Shown here piece by piece: positions 46,772 through 58,249 of a stretch of 64,000 bases of DNA. Source of the DNA: Choanephora cucurbitarum (taxonomy: Eukaryota > Mucoromycota > Mucoromycetes > Mucorales > Choanephoraceae). The stretch is taken from the NCBI GenBank assembly GCA_025331435.1, contig JAIWNI010000012.1, positions 62,001 to 126,000 of the forward strand. Reading direction: 5' to 3'. Under the pieces are notes generated by a model. It made no database searches. It was not told the origin of the DNA and saw only the letters and a list, made by a program, of their open reading frames with translations. A program made the position numbers and the translations under genes. Every line of letters starts with the position of its first letter. The first letter of the stretch is position 1.

Positions 46772-47613
46772 ATGAAGAACAGCAATACAAAAAAACTTAA
46801 TCGAACAGAACCCAGCGCCCCAAGGACTAGAAGGACAACCCGAAATTCCGAAAAAGGGTCTTTGGCACAAAAAAGACAAATTGACCAAATCAAAGACGAT
46901 GACAATGAAAATGAACGCATTCTCACCACTCAAAAGGTTGGTTTTATTCATTTTTTAGATCGATAAAGATACGGATGGGTCGCAAAGTATGAGCATTATA
47001 AAAGCTTTTAGGTGCGGCTTAAATACTGATCAATTTGATGTGATGCTAGGAAAAGAAGAAACAGAAAAAAGAAGTCAACGGTATGATTATAAAAACGCAA
47101 GACGAGCATGCCTGGGCAAGAGCGACTGCTATGGTAGAAGAGAGGAAAAAGACTGGTAACATAGAAGATCAAGGAAAATATGATTCTTCAAAAGAGCCCG
47201 TCTTAGATAAAGATATGGAGGCGCACATCATTGACGAAGAAAGCAAAAACTGGTCTCACGAATGTTTTTCGCGTCGTCTCAAGGAATATATAGACTCGAA
47301 TAATAAGATTCAGTTGGATTTCAACAAGAGAGTTGCCATAATTGAAAGCGTGAGAAATCAAAACCGACGAGCTTTGCGCCGGATGAGGGCAGCGATTGAT
47401 CAGAACGCTGACCGGGTTCAAGAAGTAATGCAATGTTTCGATGAGAGGATAATTAAGATGTATGAGGTTGCTAAGAGGGTTGATCCTTGTCAAATTAGCC
47501 TTGAAGAGATACTGCAGTTGCAAAATGAGATGCTCCAGATAAAGATAGCGATGGGTGAAAATAGAGAAGCCATGCATGATTTTATGTACGAGTTCTTAGA
47601 GAGAAACGGATAA
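46772..47613 (+). CDS. Orphan coiled-coil protein, gene model uncertain
   Basis: Three protein-like blocks follow each other: 46772-46936 (MKNSNTKKLNRTEPSA, basic and Arg/Thr-rich), 46959-47080 (IDKDTDGSQSMSIIKAFRC, LNTDQFDVMLGKEETEK) and 47121-47613 (helical, RLKEYIDSNNKIQLDFNKRV...ILQLQNEMLQIKIA). Blocks two and three are joined by a 40-nt intron with GTATGA donor and CAAG acceptor. Joining blocks one and two requires a 22-nt intron (GTTGGT...TTTTAG), which is below the normal lower limit; otherwise the gene may start at the ATG near 46999. With all joined, 259 residues result. I do not recognise the protein; the C-terminal third is a likely coiled coil. Confidence 0.6.
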
Positions 47614-48604
47614 AATAAAATATTGAATTATCTTAGATCTTTAAACCAATGTTCAATAGAAGAGATTCGTGCACTAAAGTATGTGATTGTTTGGTTGCCA
47701 TTATTGTTACAGACAACACAGCTTTTTCAACATTGGGTAGTTTTGATGAAACCAAAGAAATGCGTGAACAAACCGATCACTTTATCCAATTCTCATTGAA
47801 GCACTTGAAGATATTCGTCAGGTCAGACACAGGCAACTTCGAATTCAATCAGACTAGTCCATGAGCATTCTTCAGTCAGCTAAAAGAACTATGCCATCAG
47901 CTCCTTCGAACTTTCTTAAGCATAGCTATTTTGAAGCTCGTTGTACTCTTTCCACTGCAGAAACTGTTGTAGTTTAAAAGGAAAAAAATAAGAAGGACTG
48001 CTTTGATCTAACTTATTTACATTTAGTCTTGACGTTAAGCTCAATATAAGTGTTCAAATAGAAAACAAGTTCTTGTGCTTTTGAAAGACGACTATCGGTT
48101 GACAAGATTTATTTTTTTGGATCTACGTTCATTCTTCATGCAATCCATTTATCGTTACACAAATAGACCTAGTTTCCTAAGAGAGCTGGTATAAAGATTG
48201 TATAGCCTTTTTGCTTGTTCTCTAAGTTACCTTTTCAAACGAAATGAGTCCAGGGCTTGTATACTCTGTAAATGAAAATAATCACATCCTCTTTGTTTAG
48301 CTAAAGTACATTTTATGTATCGAATAGAGAATGAGTTTGAGCAAAAATTGCTTGTAGTGAATGATTGTATTGATCCATCTACAATCTTTAACAAGGCCAA
48401 ACAGACGGTATAAAAGAACGAATCCTTCATTTTTTCTCATCATTATCTAGCTAACCTTATGAAGCTTATCCCAAGTGTACTGTTGTCAATATCAGTTTAT
48501 CTTTCTTCAAGATAGACCAATCAAAAAGCATTCTTATGCAATTTTTCCTCCACAAAAGAAAACGCGTTTATTTTTTTTTATCTTTATTTTGACAATAAAA
48601 TACG
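47614..48604. other. Intergenic region between the 46.8-kb gene and CSN2
   Basis: About 1 kb. A 47649-47864 frame (TDNTAFSTLGSFDETKEMRE) has some coding-like appearance but no start, splice partner or known motif; it could be a trace of a lost exon. Otherwise nothing. Confidence 0.4.
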
Positions 48605-50545
48605 ATGAGTGACGATGACGACTTTATGCTTGAAGACCAAGAAGAAGTTAGTTTGACCTACAAAAAAAAACGATCTTTTTGATGTTTATAAATAACTGAT
48701 TCATATAAAAAAAAGGACTATGACTTTGATTATGAAGACGATGACGATGAAGAAGAACCTGATGTTGATTTAGAAAACAAATACTACAACGCTAAAGGTT
48801 TTTTTCTTTGAAGCATTTCTTGAAAAGAAAAAAAGCCTTATTAAACCATAACCTAATAGCTAGAAAAGAAGATGAACCTGAAGAGGCTATTCGAGAATTT
48901 CAAAGCGTAGTAGATACAGAAGAGGAAAAGGGTGATTGGTAAGAACAAATTTGTATGCTTACTATACAGTAAAGCCTGATTGTTGATCTATATATAGGGG
49001 TTTCAAGGCATTAAAACAAATGACCAAGATATCCTTTCAGCAGAATAAGCCTGATGATGTATACATAACATATTTTGACTGAGCAGACACATGGACTCAT
49101 CTTTCAATAACCTTTAGACTTTGAAATACTACTGTCAACTACTCACTTATATCAAATCAGCTGTGACCAAAAACTACAGCGAAAAGAGTATCAACAACAT
49201 TCTTGATTTTGTCTCTTCTGCTGATAATATGGCCTTTATGGAAAAGTTTTATCAGATTACGTTGGATTCCTTAGTGGAAGTGAAGAACGAGCGACTTTGG
49301 ATGAAGACCAATTTGAAGCTAGCTAAACTTTGGCTGGATAGAAAAGAATATAACCGTCTTCAGAAGATTCTGAAACAACTCCACATAGCCTGTCAAAAGG
49401 ATGACGGTACAGATGATCAAAGGAAAGGCACTCAACTATTAGAAATATTAGCCTTGGAGATTCAAATGTATACAGAAACAAAAAACAATAAGAAGCTAAA
49501 GGTAAATACCTCTTCTGAAATATACACTTGGAACCTTACCTACAATAACTCTGCTGATCAAATAGGAACTTTATCAACAATGTCTATCTGTTAAATCAGC
49601 TATTCCACATCCTCGTATTATGGGTGTCATTCGTGAATGTGGAGGCAAAATGCATATGAGTGAAAGTAAGTGGGTTAGATTGGTAAAGGTAGTACATGGC
49701 TAACAAAGCAACAGAACAATGGGATGCTGCTCAAACAGACTTTTTCGAATCTTTCAAGAATTACGATGAAGCAGGCAGTCCTCAACGTATTCAGGTTTTG
49801 AAGTATGTGTATTGAATGGAATATACAACGGGCACTAATTACTTAAGTATCAGGTATCTAGTGTTGGCCAACATGTTGACTGAATCGCAAATCAATCCAT
49901 TTGATTCACAAGAAACAAAGCCTTATAAGAATGATAAGGAAATTGAAGCCATGACTAATTTAGTCAGTGCTTACCAGAAGAAGGAGATCAACGAATTTGA
50001 ACATATCTTAAGAGGTAAAAAAAAAAGAGAGAAAAAGAAGAGGTTGAATTATTCAAAGTATTCATTGTACTTTTTCCTATACAAAAGTGAACAAACAAGC
50101 CATTATGGGAGATCCTTTCATTAGAACTTATATTGATGATGTACTCAAGACAATTCAGACACAAGTTCTGATTAAGCTCATTAAGCCTTACACAAGTATC
50201 GAGATTGGCTTTATTTCGAAAGTAAGTGCAAGACATGTTGCTTTTCTTTTCTTTTTTTTAGATTCTAATAGTTCTATACATTAGCAATTGAATATCTCAG
50301 TGGATGAAGTAGAGGCTTTATTAGTGAGTCTTATTTTGGATGATCGTATCTCAGGTAGAATTGATCAAGTTAATCAACGCTTAATATTAGATAAAAGGTA
50401 GTATAACATACGCGTATATTGATATGTACAGATACTTATTCTGCGATTTATTAGAACAACTGATGACCTCAAATACGAAGCATTGGATGCATGGTCTTCC
50501 AATGTAGTTGCACTATGTAAAACAGTCATTGACAAAGCCTGTTAA
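48605..50545 (+). CDS. CSN2: COP9 signalosome subunit 2
   Basis: Eleven exons (48605-48646, 48716-48797, 48860-48938, 48998-49058, 49118-49501, 49566-49665, 49715-49802, 49854-50014, 50088-50221, 50285-50397, 50455-50545) encode 444 residues, one more than human CSN2 (443). The acidic N-terminus [20 protein letters not shown], the TPR-like helices ([20 protein letters not shown]) and the C-terminal PCI domain ([34 protein letters not shown]) are all conserved, as is [29 protein letters not shown] removes Nedd8 from cullins; CSN2 contacts the cullin-Rbx end. The exon 7 acceptor CAACAG|AA is chosen because it keeps the human spacing. The TAA at 50543-50545 overlaps the stop codon of VTA1 on the other strand. 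Confidence 0.96.
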
Positions 50546-51546
50546 AAACCAAAGTTGTTCTCTTGATTAAAGCCTAGTTCATTCAATGCATCCAATAGTT
50601 GAGTACGTGCTGTCTTGATATCATCATAATCCAATGCACTGATGGCCCATTTGGCATTCTTTTGTGCCTGAGCAATGTTCACTGTGACTGCTTGAGATTG
50701 AACAACAGGAGCAGGTGGTAGCATGTCTGCATCACTTGTTCTATCTATGAATGATTGAGCACCAGCTGTAGATGATGATGGTGGTGAGAGTGGTGCTGTA
50801 AAGTTAGAAGGTGGACTGGGGAATTCAGAGATAGAAGGTATTTGATTTTGTTGAAGATGATCTTGTGGTTGATCTTCTTCTTGTTGTTGATCTTCTTCCT
50901 GCTCTTCATGAGGTGGACCTGGTGTAGGCACACGTCCTTCACGTAATGCTTTCATGATATCGGTTGCTTTCCATTTAGCATACCTGATCTTGGACTCTAC
51001 CTCAGGGTCTAAATCACCAAATGTCTTCAAGAGTTCTAAAAAGATAGAGGCAGCAAGGAACGTTTTGGCAGTCTTTCTATATTTGTTTATCAACATACAT
51101 CATCTTTGCATTGTCTATCTACACTTTACTTGCCAGCCTTTCCGGCACGGTCTTCATTGTCTGCATTCAAAAACACTTTGAGTGCGAAATTCTCAACGTG
51201 AGCATAACCTACAAGATCGTTCGTGATGGCTTCGTCATCTATCGTTTTCTTTTGCTGTAATAGCGCTTAGTGTTTTATACCATCTAAAATAGTGAGCTAC
51301 TTTACTGCTTCCAAAGCATCTAATAAGTGGAAAAGGTATTCTTTTGTCTCTTTGGTTCGAGGACCTTTGGCCATGGCTAATTTAGCAGCATAATACTGAG
51401 CTGATAAACTGAGTGATGAGTACTCACTACTATCCAACAAACACGGAATACTTACCATAATAAGACACAATAGGTTCTCGGTTAGCTAGTTCCTGTGCGC
51501 GCTGTATATAAGGCGAAATGAATTTTAGTTCAGTTGGAACTTCCAT
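50542..51546 (-). CDS. VTA1: Vta1/LIP5, Vps4 cofactor
   Basis: Exons 51546-51456, 51400-51306, 51254-51130 and 51076-50542 encode 281 residues. The N-terminal tandem MIT-like domain is clear (ELKFISPYIQRAQELANREP, AQYYAAKLAMAKGPRTKE, NDLVGYAHVENFALKVFLNA, DRAGKAGKKTAKTFLAAS). A Pro/Gln-rich linker (about 165-230) leads to the C-terminal VSL domain (AQKNAKWAISALDYDDIKTA) that binds and activates the AAA ATPase Vps4. Role: ESCRT-III disassembly at multivesicular bodies. For the exon 3 donor, GTAAAG at 51129 is used because a nearby GCAAGT would break the phase. The stop codon 50542-50544 overlaps the CSN2 stop. The gene lies 76 bp downstream of the PPP1R37-like gene on the same strand. Confidence 0.94.
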
Positions 51547-51622
51547 AATAACAAGGTGAAGTAAGAAAAAAGAAAAGAAACTATTTAAAGGGCGTAACAC
51601 GTTTTGCATTGATCACTTTATT

Positions 51623-53988
51623 TTAAGTTTGTTTTTTGGCCTTTAAAAAGGCTGCACCTTCTTCTGCTTCAAATTCATCTCGAAGTTCCTTTAGACGATC
51701 ATTCTTTTCATCAAAGTCGTCATCATCATCCCCTATTTCAAAAGTGGCAGATACTGTTTCATTTAAAGGCTCAGTTTTCTCTTTAAATTGCTCAATGGCT
51801 GTGGTCAATCGATCATTTACGGTCAATAAAAGTTCTAATAAAAAAAATAGCCCATCATTTCATTAGATTTGATATTTCATACGTTTGAAATCAAAGTACC
51901 TAAGTGAGGAGAAGTATCTGGTAGCTGGGGTATTTTGGTACAAAGGAATTGCTGGAATCGTTTAGATTGATCTAGAGCAGCACGATCTGACTGTTCCAAT
52001 GACTCAGTATAAGTAATGGCTTGTTGAATCCATTGCTCTTCTTCGTCTTTTTCTGCCTTTTGTTTTTTTGTATTATCTTCTGCCACTTCTTTTGGCATGG
52101 TTTTCCCCCGAGTAACTGCGGCAGCTAATCTTTCTTCTAAGGTCAATCGAGCCACTGCTTGAACAGGTGGTTGGATAGAATTTTGTTGTTTGGATTGAGC
52201 ATTTTGAGTACATTTAGCAAGCATTTGGTGGTGTAGCATCATCATATCATGGTCATTGTCCTTATAGAAAACAACATGAATTATTTGACTCCTAACATAT
52301 GCTACAATAACTTACTAGAGTATGAACATCCACATAAGTAATAGTCGAATTCATTTGAAGTGAAGCAGCCAAAGCCATAAATCCTGCCATTTGAATAGCA
52401 TGATTTCCAGCTACGTCAAGTCGAACCAGCGATTTGTTTTGAGGCAAACTTTCAGCCAATACAATCATAGCTAATATTTTATATGGGCCATGTCAGTTAT
52501 ATCACAATAAACATGTATGCATTACCTTCTGTAGATAAATTGGTTTCTGCCAAACATAAGCTTTTCAGTGACAGATTGATATTTAATGCCTGAGCTAATT
52601 GATTTATCTATAGACAAATCGATCAATAAACCACTCTCTTTCTTTCTCTCATTCTTACTTACACCCTCTAATTGAGGCTGACAGAGAGGATTACAAGCAA
52701 GATCAAGTTGTTGAAGGTGTTGGTTGTATTTTAGTGCTTCACCCAACAGATGACATGACTTGGCGTCAATTTTACAAGAACGCATTGAAAGTGACTTTAA
52801 TTGTCGATTTCTTCTTAATGCTTGAGCAATATACTGTATACCATAAGCATCCATTTCTTGACCATCCAGAGTGAGTTGAGAGAGACCAACAAGTTGATCA
52901 TTATCATAGTCACGGAGCATAATGCCAATTGACAAGGCAGCCTGTTGATTCAGTAAGCGATGTTGTCCAGCCATAGAGAGGTTGCGTAAAGTGCTGTTGG
53001 GTTTTCGTATACTGCTAGCCAAGACCTCTAGATGAACTGCTTTTAAGGAGCATCCATCCAAGATCAAAGTAAACGCATTGGTCTGTTGCTTGATGGTTGC
53101 TGCTGTCAAATACTGAATGCTCTTCTTGTCAGGTTGTGTATAAGAGAGATCAAGACTAACGAGTTGAGTAGACTTTTTGGAAAGTGAAAGAAATTAGCTA
53201 CACTCATCCGTCGAGACTGTTCAGTGCTAAGCTTACCTCTTTTAGATAGATAGCGAGATATCGAAATCCATGATGGGTTATTTTAGAGCGAGCCAAACTG
53301 AGATGAGTAATACGATCATGATCCAATAGACTATGGGCCAAGATTTTGATAGTCTAAGAAAATGAGTGAATATGACTGAATGAGCCGTGAATATTAGTTA
53401 CCTCATCCTCTAATCCACAATTGTCCAACACAAGTTCTCGAAGACCGAAATCAATTGATAGCAGATCACAAAAAGGTTTCACATTTGAAGGGTCCAAAGG
53501 CTGATTGGATAGATCTAACCGAGTTAAACTAGTTGCTTCTGGTTGTGCCTATTTAAATATGTTTTGCTAATCTATTGAACATAACAGACTTGCGAATTGA
53601 AGAACAAACTTACAATCAAGGTAGTTACCAACTTATCCAAAGTAGGTTCTTGCTTTTGTCGACAAATCAGTTCATACAGTGTCAGCAGTTGAGCACATGA
53701 GCCGATCTGAATAGGCTCAGTAGCTACCGAGATCTTCTGAGATACAAGATCATCGCGCTTAAAGACATACTCGGTTGTCATCTGTATAGGAAATCGAACT
53801 CGTCGAATCGAGGTTGGTTTTAGTTCATCATCGATCGATCGATCCTCAGTAGGCTTGCGAAAGGAACCGAAAAAACCAAGACGAGGTGTTGGATTCAGGT
53901 CGGTGTTGAGTTTGGAGAACCAAGATGTAGGTTGTTGAGGGTCTTGTGTTTGCCGAAGTATACTTTTAGTTGACTGAATATTAGTCAT
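51623..53988 (-). CDS. PPP1R37-like leucine-rich-repeat regulator of protein phosphatase 1
   Basis: Eight exons (53988-53614, 53548-53402, 53353-53237, 53172-52663, 52607-52526, 52470-52316, 52260-51900, 51834-51623) encode 652 residues. Near the N-terminus the PP1-docking motif RVRF occurs at 63-66 (SIRRVRFP), followed by LLTLYELICRQKQEPTLDKL as in animal PPP1R37. Residues about 120-480 form ribonuclease-inhibitor-type LRRs (SLTRLDLSNQPLD, LRELVLDNCGLED, LVGLSQLTLDGQEM, LKSLSMRSCKID, LVRLDVAGNHAIQ). The C-terminus is a charged coiled coil rich in Glu/Lys. Inferred role: scaffold or inhibitor of PP1. Intron phases are mostly 0, at LRR boundaries. Related fungal proteins carry other names, so I leave the symbol empty. 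Confidence 0.88.
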
Positions 53989-54844
53989 CCGAAGCTTTTT
54001 CTTACTTTTTTGAAATAGAATATAATTGTAGATTTTATGTGTCAGAATTGTTTAATCGCTTTTAGTGTCTCCGTTTGAAATCTATAATTTATTACTCTGC
54101 AGCTTTACAAACCGGAGAGATCATTAGGTTGGCTATTCTCAATTTACTCCCTTTTTTTTCATTTGGCTCTTCTAAAATGAAGACTTTAGAAATGACCATA
54201 AAAACAGACTGGCTATGTATCGTCTCAAGGCTTTGATAACGGCACTGTAAAATTCAATTCCAAGTCTAATGCCAAGAAAAATTACTTTTTTGGAACCCAA
54301 GCACAAATCTCAGTGATGTTCTGCTGTTTTTGACAAAAGAGAGAGATTAAAAAAGAAGAGAAATCAATTCGGGTCTGAATTGGCCAACATTTGTCATGTT
54401 AAATCAAATCAGGTATATTCTTTTCTACTGTCAATAGAAAGCTAGGTAATACTCAAATACAGAGCCATTTGAGTGCAATACTATAGAAATGATGAATGCA
54501 GGCTTAGATGAAAGGATTGCATTTCAAGATTGAAAAATAAAGAATACCTTTTGAATGGAATCTGATAGAGGTTTGGCCGAAATTTTTGTGGCTGCCCAGT
54601 TATTAGCTCTCTCGTCCATTTCAAGAATCAATCTTCGAGCAAACTTAATAAGCTTTACCTTATTTCAAGCTCTCCTGTTAGGCAATATCTTTCTTCCTCT
54701 CGTCTATCCACAAACGCATAGCTTGAAAGGAAGTATACTAAGCAAGAAAAAAGGTCTGTTTCAAATTTGAATCCTTTCTGTCCTTACTTCTGTGTTATCA
54801 AGACATTGATTGAACTTGTAAAATGTCTACTTTGTGTTACATGT
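53989..54844. other. Intergenic region upstream of the PPP1R37-like gene
   Basis: About 860 bp. One plus-strand frame (54555-54770, 71 codons) ends in a Leu-rich stretch but has no partner exon or motif, and I do not call it. Nothing else is visible. Confidence 0.35.
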
Positions 54845-55675
54845 TTATTGTGTAATAAAATCAATAGCTTTTTCTGCAAACCAAACATCCTCCATCTCAG
54901 GTGGTGCAGTCTCGGTAACGTGCATAAATTGATCTGCTTCTTCTTCTTTCAAAACGCCTGATAGCTTTCTATAATGAATCATAGTTCGCATAGTCTCTCG
55001 GCTAAACTCTGGGTGTCCTTGAATGGTCAGACATTGACCATTAGTAGAGGCAGTCAAATGATGAGGGGTATTGCCTTCAGTATAGCCTAGAGTGACATAG
55101 TTGGGTGGAAGCTGAATAACATGATCCTGATGAAACTGATTGATTCGAATCACCGTTTTGTTTGTCTTGAAGAAGGCTTGACCTTCTTTTGTCAATTGAA
55201 TTTGATACCATCCTACCTATTATGACATGTAAGCAAATGCTTGGCTTGCGCATCCTATTTTGTTCCCACTTACTTCCCAACCAGCATGGTTTCGGCCTGT
55301 CTTGCCGCCAGCAGCACGTATCATGACTTGATGTCCAAAACAGAAGCCAATGAGTTTGACTTTGTCTGTGTAATCTGTCTGCACAGTTCTAACGAATTCG
55401 ACTAGTTTGAGGATCCAAGGATCATTATCATGAGCATTGTATTTGGATCCTGTCAAAACTATAGCGTCGTAGATTCTATTCTCAATAGCTTGGTAAGAGG
55501 GTAGTTCTTGGTTGTGAACCACATTAAAGGTGTCCCAGGTAATCTCAACTGAATTTTGACTTGCTCTCTCAAACAAGTATCGGTATTGTTCAGCATAATC
55601 ACCTGCACGTTCTAATACTTGATCCATAGGAACATCGTTGATTAAAAGAGCCAAATGGAGTTTTGATTGTGTCAT
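54845..55675 (-). CDS. Class I glutamine amidotransferase-like protein
   Basis: Two exons (55675-55274, 55216-54845) encode 257 residues. The class I amidotransferase triad is intact: nucleophile Cys112 in LIGFCFGHQ, and His202 and Glu204 in TIQGHPEFS; the oxyanion region reads VLTGSKYNAHDND. It stands alone without a synthetase domain, like the fungal GMP-synthase-like amidotransferases of unknown substrate and the gamma-glutamyl peptidase group (GGP) that acts on glutathione conjugates. The choice between these cannot be made from sequence. There is no signal peptide. A MIHYRKLSG...EEEADQF segment near the C-terminus is typical of the DJ-1/GATase superfamily tail helix. Confidence 0.92.
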
Positions 55676-56072
55676 TTGAGCGTGAAGAAAGAAAGGGAAA
55701 GAAGCAGAAAGATAGCGAGAGATAGCGTCTTAAAAAGTTTCGACTTTTAACATCCGAAAGGGGGGAAATTAAAATCTTCTGAGTATTACAAGTTGATCAA
55801 CTATCGCGAGCTAACTTGATTACAAATCAGGATGTCAATAGGCCTACATCTTTGCCACAGTTAGTAGCCGCAGTAGAGGCATCATTTTCACAGTTAGTTT
55901 TTGGATAGTGCAAATAGACAATATGCTTTTATGATTAAGGCATCATCTAGTTAAATAATGTCATTTGACTCCCACTTGTTTTACAACAAACACAGTAAAG
56001 AAGAAAGGAACATCACAACAATACCTATTCACCTTCAAATCATATAGCAAGCAAGATTATTGGCCGTTAGTG
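55676..56072. other. Intergenic region, start of the second repeat zone
   Basis: About 400 bp with the amidotransferase promoter side. No gene or clear repeat. Confidence 0.35.
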
Positions 56073-56230
56073 CAAGCGGATAAAAGCAAAACTGTTGCTC
56101 TCATTCCAATTTATAAGCCAACACAGTTCTTGTAGCATTTGAATGCATTTTGTTATGTTATGCACAAGACTTATCAAAAGATTTTGCAGCAGGGATAGCA
56201 AAAAAAAAAACTGTCTAAGACATGTGTATG
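56073..56230 (+). repeat. Dispersed repeat copy A
   Basis: About 150 bp that recurs in the same orientation at 60583-60728. Shared blocks include GATAAAAGCAAAACTGTTG, TCCAATTTATAAG, CACAGTTCTTGTAGCATTTG, ATGCATTTTGTTATG and GACATGTGTATG. The two copies differ by scattered substitutions and small indels. Both lie beside Tc1-type transposase fossils. Confidence 0.7.
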
Positions 56231-56421
56231 CTCCAGGTGTTACTAGCTTAGATGCTATATTGGATGCTAAGTATAATCTTTCTGCTGCTAGCTTGTCAGC
56301 TGCTGGGCAAGTGCTAGGTTATGCAGCAGACAAAGCTTTTAGAGGACGTGACTCTAGTGTTCCCCCACTTCCTCGAAATAGCTACTGTCAAAGGCATACT
56401 CAATGCAACAATATTTCGTAA
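56231..56421 (+). other. Open frame of unknown origin beside repeat copy A
   Basis: Reads GVTSLDAILDAKYNLSAASL then SAAGQVLGYAADKAF to a stop at 56421. It is Ala/Leu-rich, has no start of its own and no known motif, and lies in repeat-rich DNA, so it may be part of a decayed element. Confidence 0.25.
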
Positions 56422-56629
56422 ATAGGTTCTTGAGTAGGCTGCTATTGGGAAAACTATTTTTTAGCTGTAATACACTGGCTCCAAACTGAAATTGGATCAC
56501 CTTTTCATTCTTCAAAATCAGCGATAAACTGCATGAATTGAAGAAGCCCTCAATGCACAAAGCATGATCAGAGCATACTCGTTTCTTTTTGTCAATGAAC
56601 AACTGAAAATTATGATCTATGAATATAAA

Positions 56630-57720
56630 AGAAAGAGGAAATTCAATATCAGGTAGTGCCACCTTTTTGATCAATGACCACTTGGTATCTATCTTTCATA
56701 CTATCCACTGGATCATCATCGCCAGTCCTATTCCATTCGTTTTAAAACAATTGCTTCAATTCCTGAGTATTGTAAGCCACATGCATTCTTTCTTTTATCC
56801 TCAATTCAAGAGTCCACCACAAATGCTCAATCAAATTCAAGTCTGGGCTTTGTGCAGGCCAGTAATCAAACATTGTTTATGATGTGCTTCGTCTTTCATT
56901 CACAAGCTACACGACTCGTATGGCTCGTAGCTTTACCTTCTTGAAATGTAAAGAGCATATGGGCATTAGCTTACAGTTCAAGAAACCACCGCTGGAATTT
57001 TTCAGATAAAGCATCGATAGATTTTGCCTGATCCATCAAACCATCTATAAACACAAGTGATCCAACACCTGCACAAAAGAAACACCCCAAATCATAACAC
57101 TGTCTTTTTACCACTTAGTAGTGGTTATCTTAAACTCATCTTTATACCTCTCGCTAACTTGGCGAAGGACATTGATGCCACCATAAAGACCTTCAGCAGT
57201 GCAACGGGATCCATCCGGCCAGGTGACATGAGTCCACTTTTCTTTCAATCATCCAACACGGTCCTTTGTCCAATTCAAGTGATCCTTCTTGTGCTGTTCT
57301 GAAAGGGCTTGTATCTTGTCTATTATCTTGTCCAATATAATACGAGTGAAAGTTTAAGTCGTGAAGAAAGTGAACGGCTGCATCTCTACAAACATGAACC
57401 TCAAGATTGTCTGACTCGCATCTGACTTGAAGGATACTAATGACTGGATCCTTGAGTACAATCAGCTTCATATGGCTTTTTCTTTGTCGTTGATTTTAGG
57501 CGATCTACCAGGAAGAGCGCTAGATATGGGTGCGTCTTTTTCTTTAACTCATTCAACGATGTTGCTAACGGTTGTATAAGGCATCTCAATAAAGCGAGAG
57601 ATCTCGCGCAGCGAATACTTAAGGCGACGCGTCCAATAAACATTCCAATATTTTCTCTCATCGCGTTTGTTAGAATTGTCGTGCTTGGTTCTGTTGAATG
57701 TATTTGAATTAACCAATATA
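56630..57720 (-). pseudogene. Tc1/mariner transposase fossil with HTH and DDE traces
   Basis: Read from the right on the minus strand: an HTH region LREISRFIEMPYTTVSNIVE (about 57610-57550) followed by a stop; a middle part with WPDGSRC in place of the first catalytic Asp motif (WSDESRF in active Tc1 proteins) near 57215; WGVSFVQVLDHL near 57070; then FDYWPAQSPDLNLIEHLWWT (about 56870-56800), the third catalytic region. Many in-frame stops and frame changes occur. The order and spacing equal a whole transposase of about 340 residues, so this is an almost full-length but dead copy. Confidence 0.8.
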
Positions 57721-58249
57721 ACATCATGCTCATTATGAGAATGACACCTTATTTCAAGGGAGTTGATTTTGTTGAACTTTTTTTCTTACAACTTTATAGG
57801 AGTTTATGATGTCACTTATAACCACTTACTTGCTACAATCCTCATGCTTCTTTGTGGATATGGTTCGTGTTTGTAAAATTGTTCGAATATTTAGCTCTTG
57901 ATAAACTTTCTTAATTCATCACCTGGCAATTTCAGTCTACAACATTTTCGCTGACATTTTCTCTGAAATTGTAAAATTAACGCGGAGAATGATGACGCAC
58001 TGACCAGCTTTATATGGTTGGACAAGTGTCGTTGTGTTCAACGCACTTTTCAAAAGGAGTTTATATAGAGAGTGATGGCATGAATCCAAAGGAAGAGAGG
58101 AAGGTAAAAGGCCTTCTTTTACTTCTTTATCCTTATTCACTCTCTTTTCTTTCTTCATTCCTTTGCATCTTTTTCACACGCTAAGAGATTTAGCAAGAAA
58201 CGAAGTCACAGAGATGGGACTGCTATCAATAAATTTTTAGATGAAAAAA
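57721..58249. other. Intergenic region upstream of the candidate RNA locus
   Basis: About 530 bp with no open frame of note. Confidence 0.35.

Noticed and set aside
51128..51134. A further GC-AG donor (GCAAGT) in VTA1 intron 3
   Set aside because: It would end the exon in the wrong phase for the acceptor; the overlapping GTAAAG donor at 51129 fits.
54555..54770. A 71-codon plus-strand frame with a hydrophobic middle
   Set aside because: No start context, no partner exon, no motif and no sign of selection; length is within chance for this composition.
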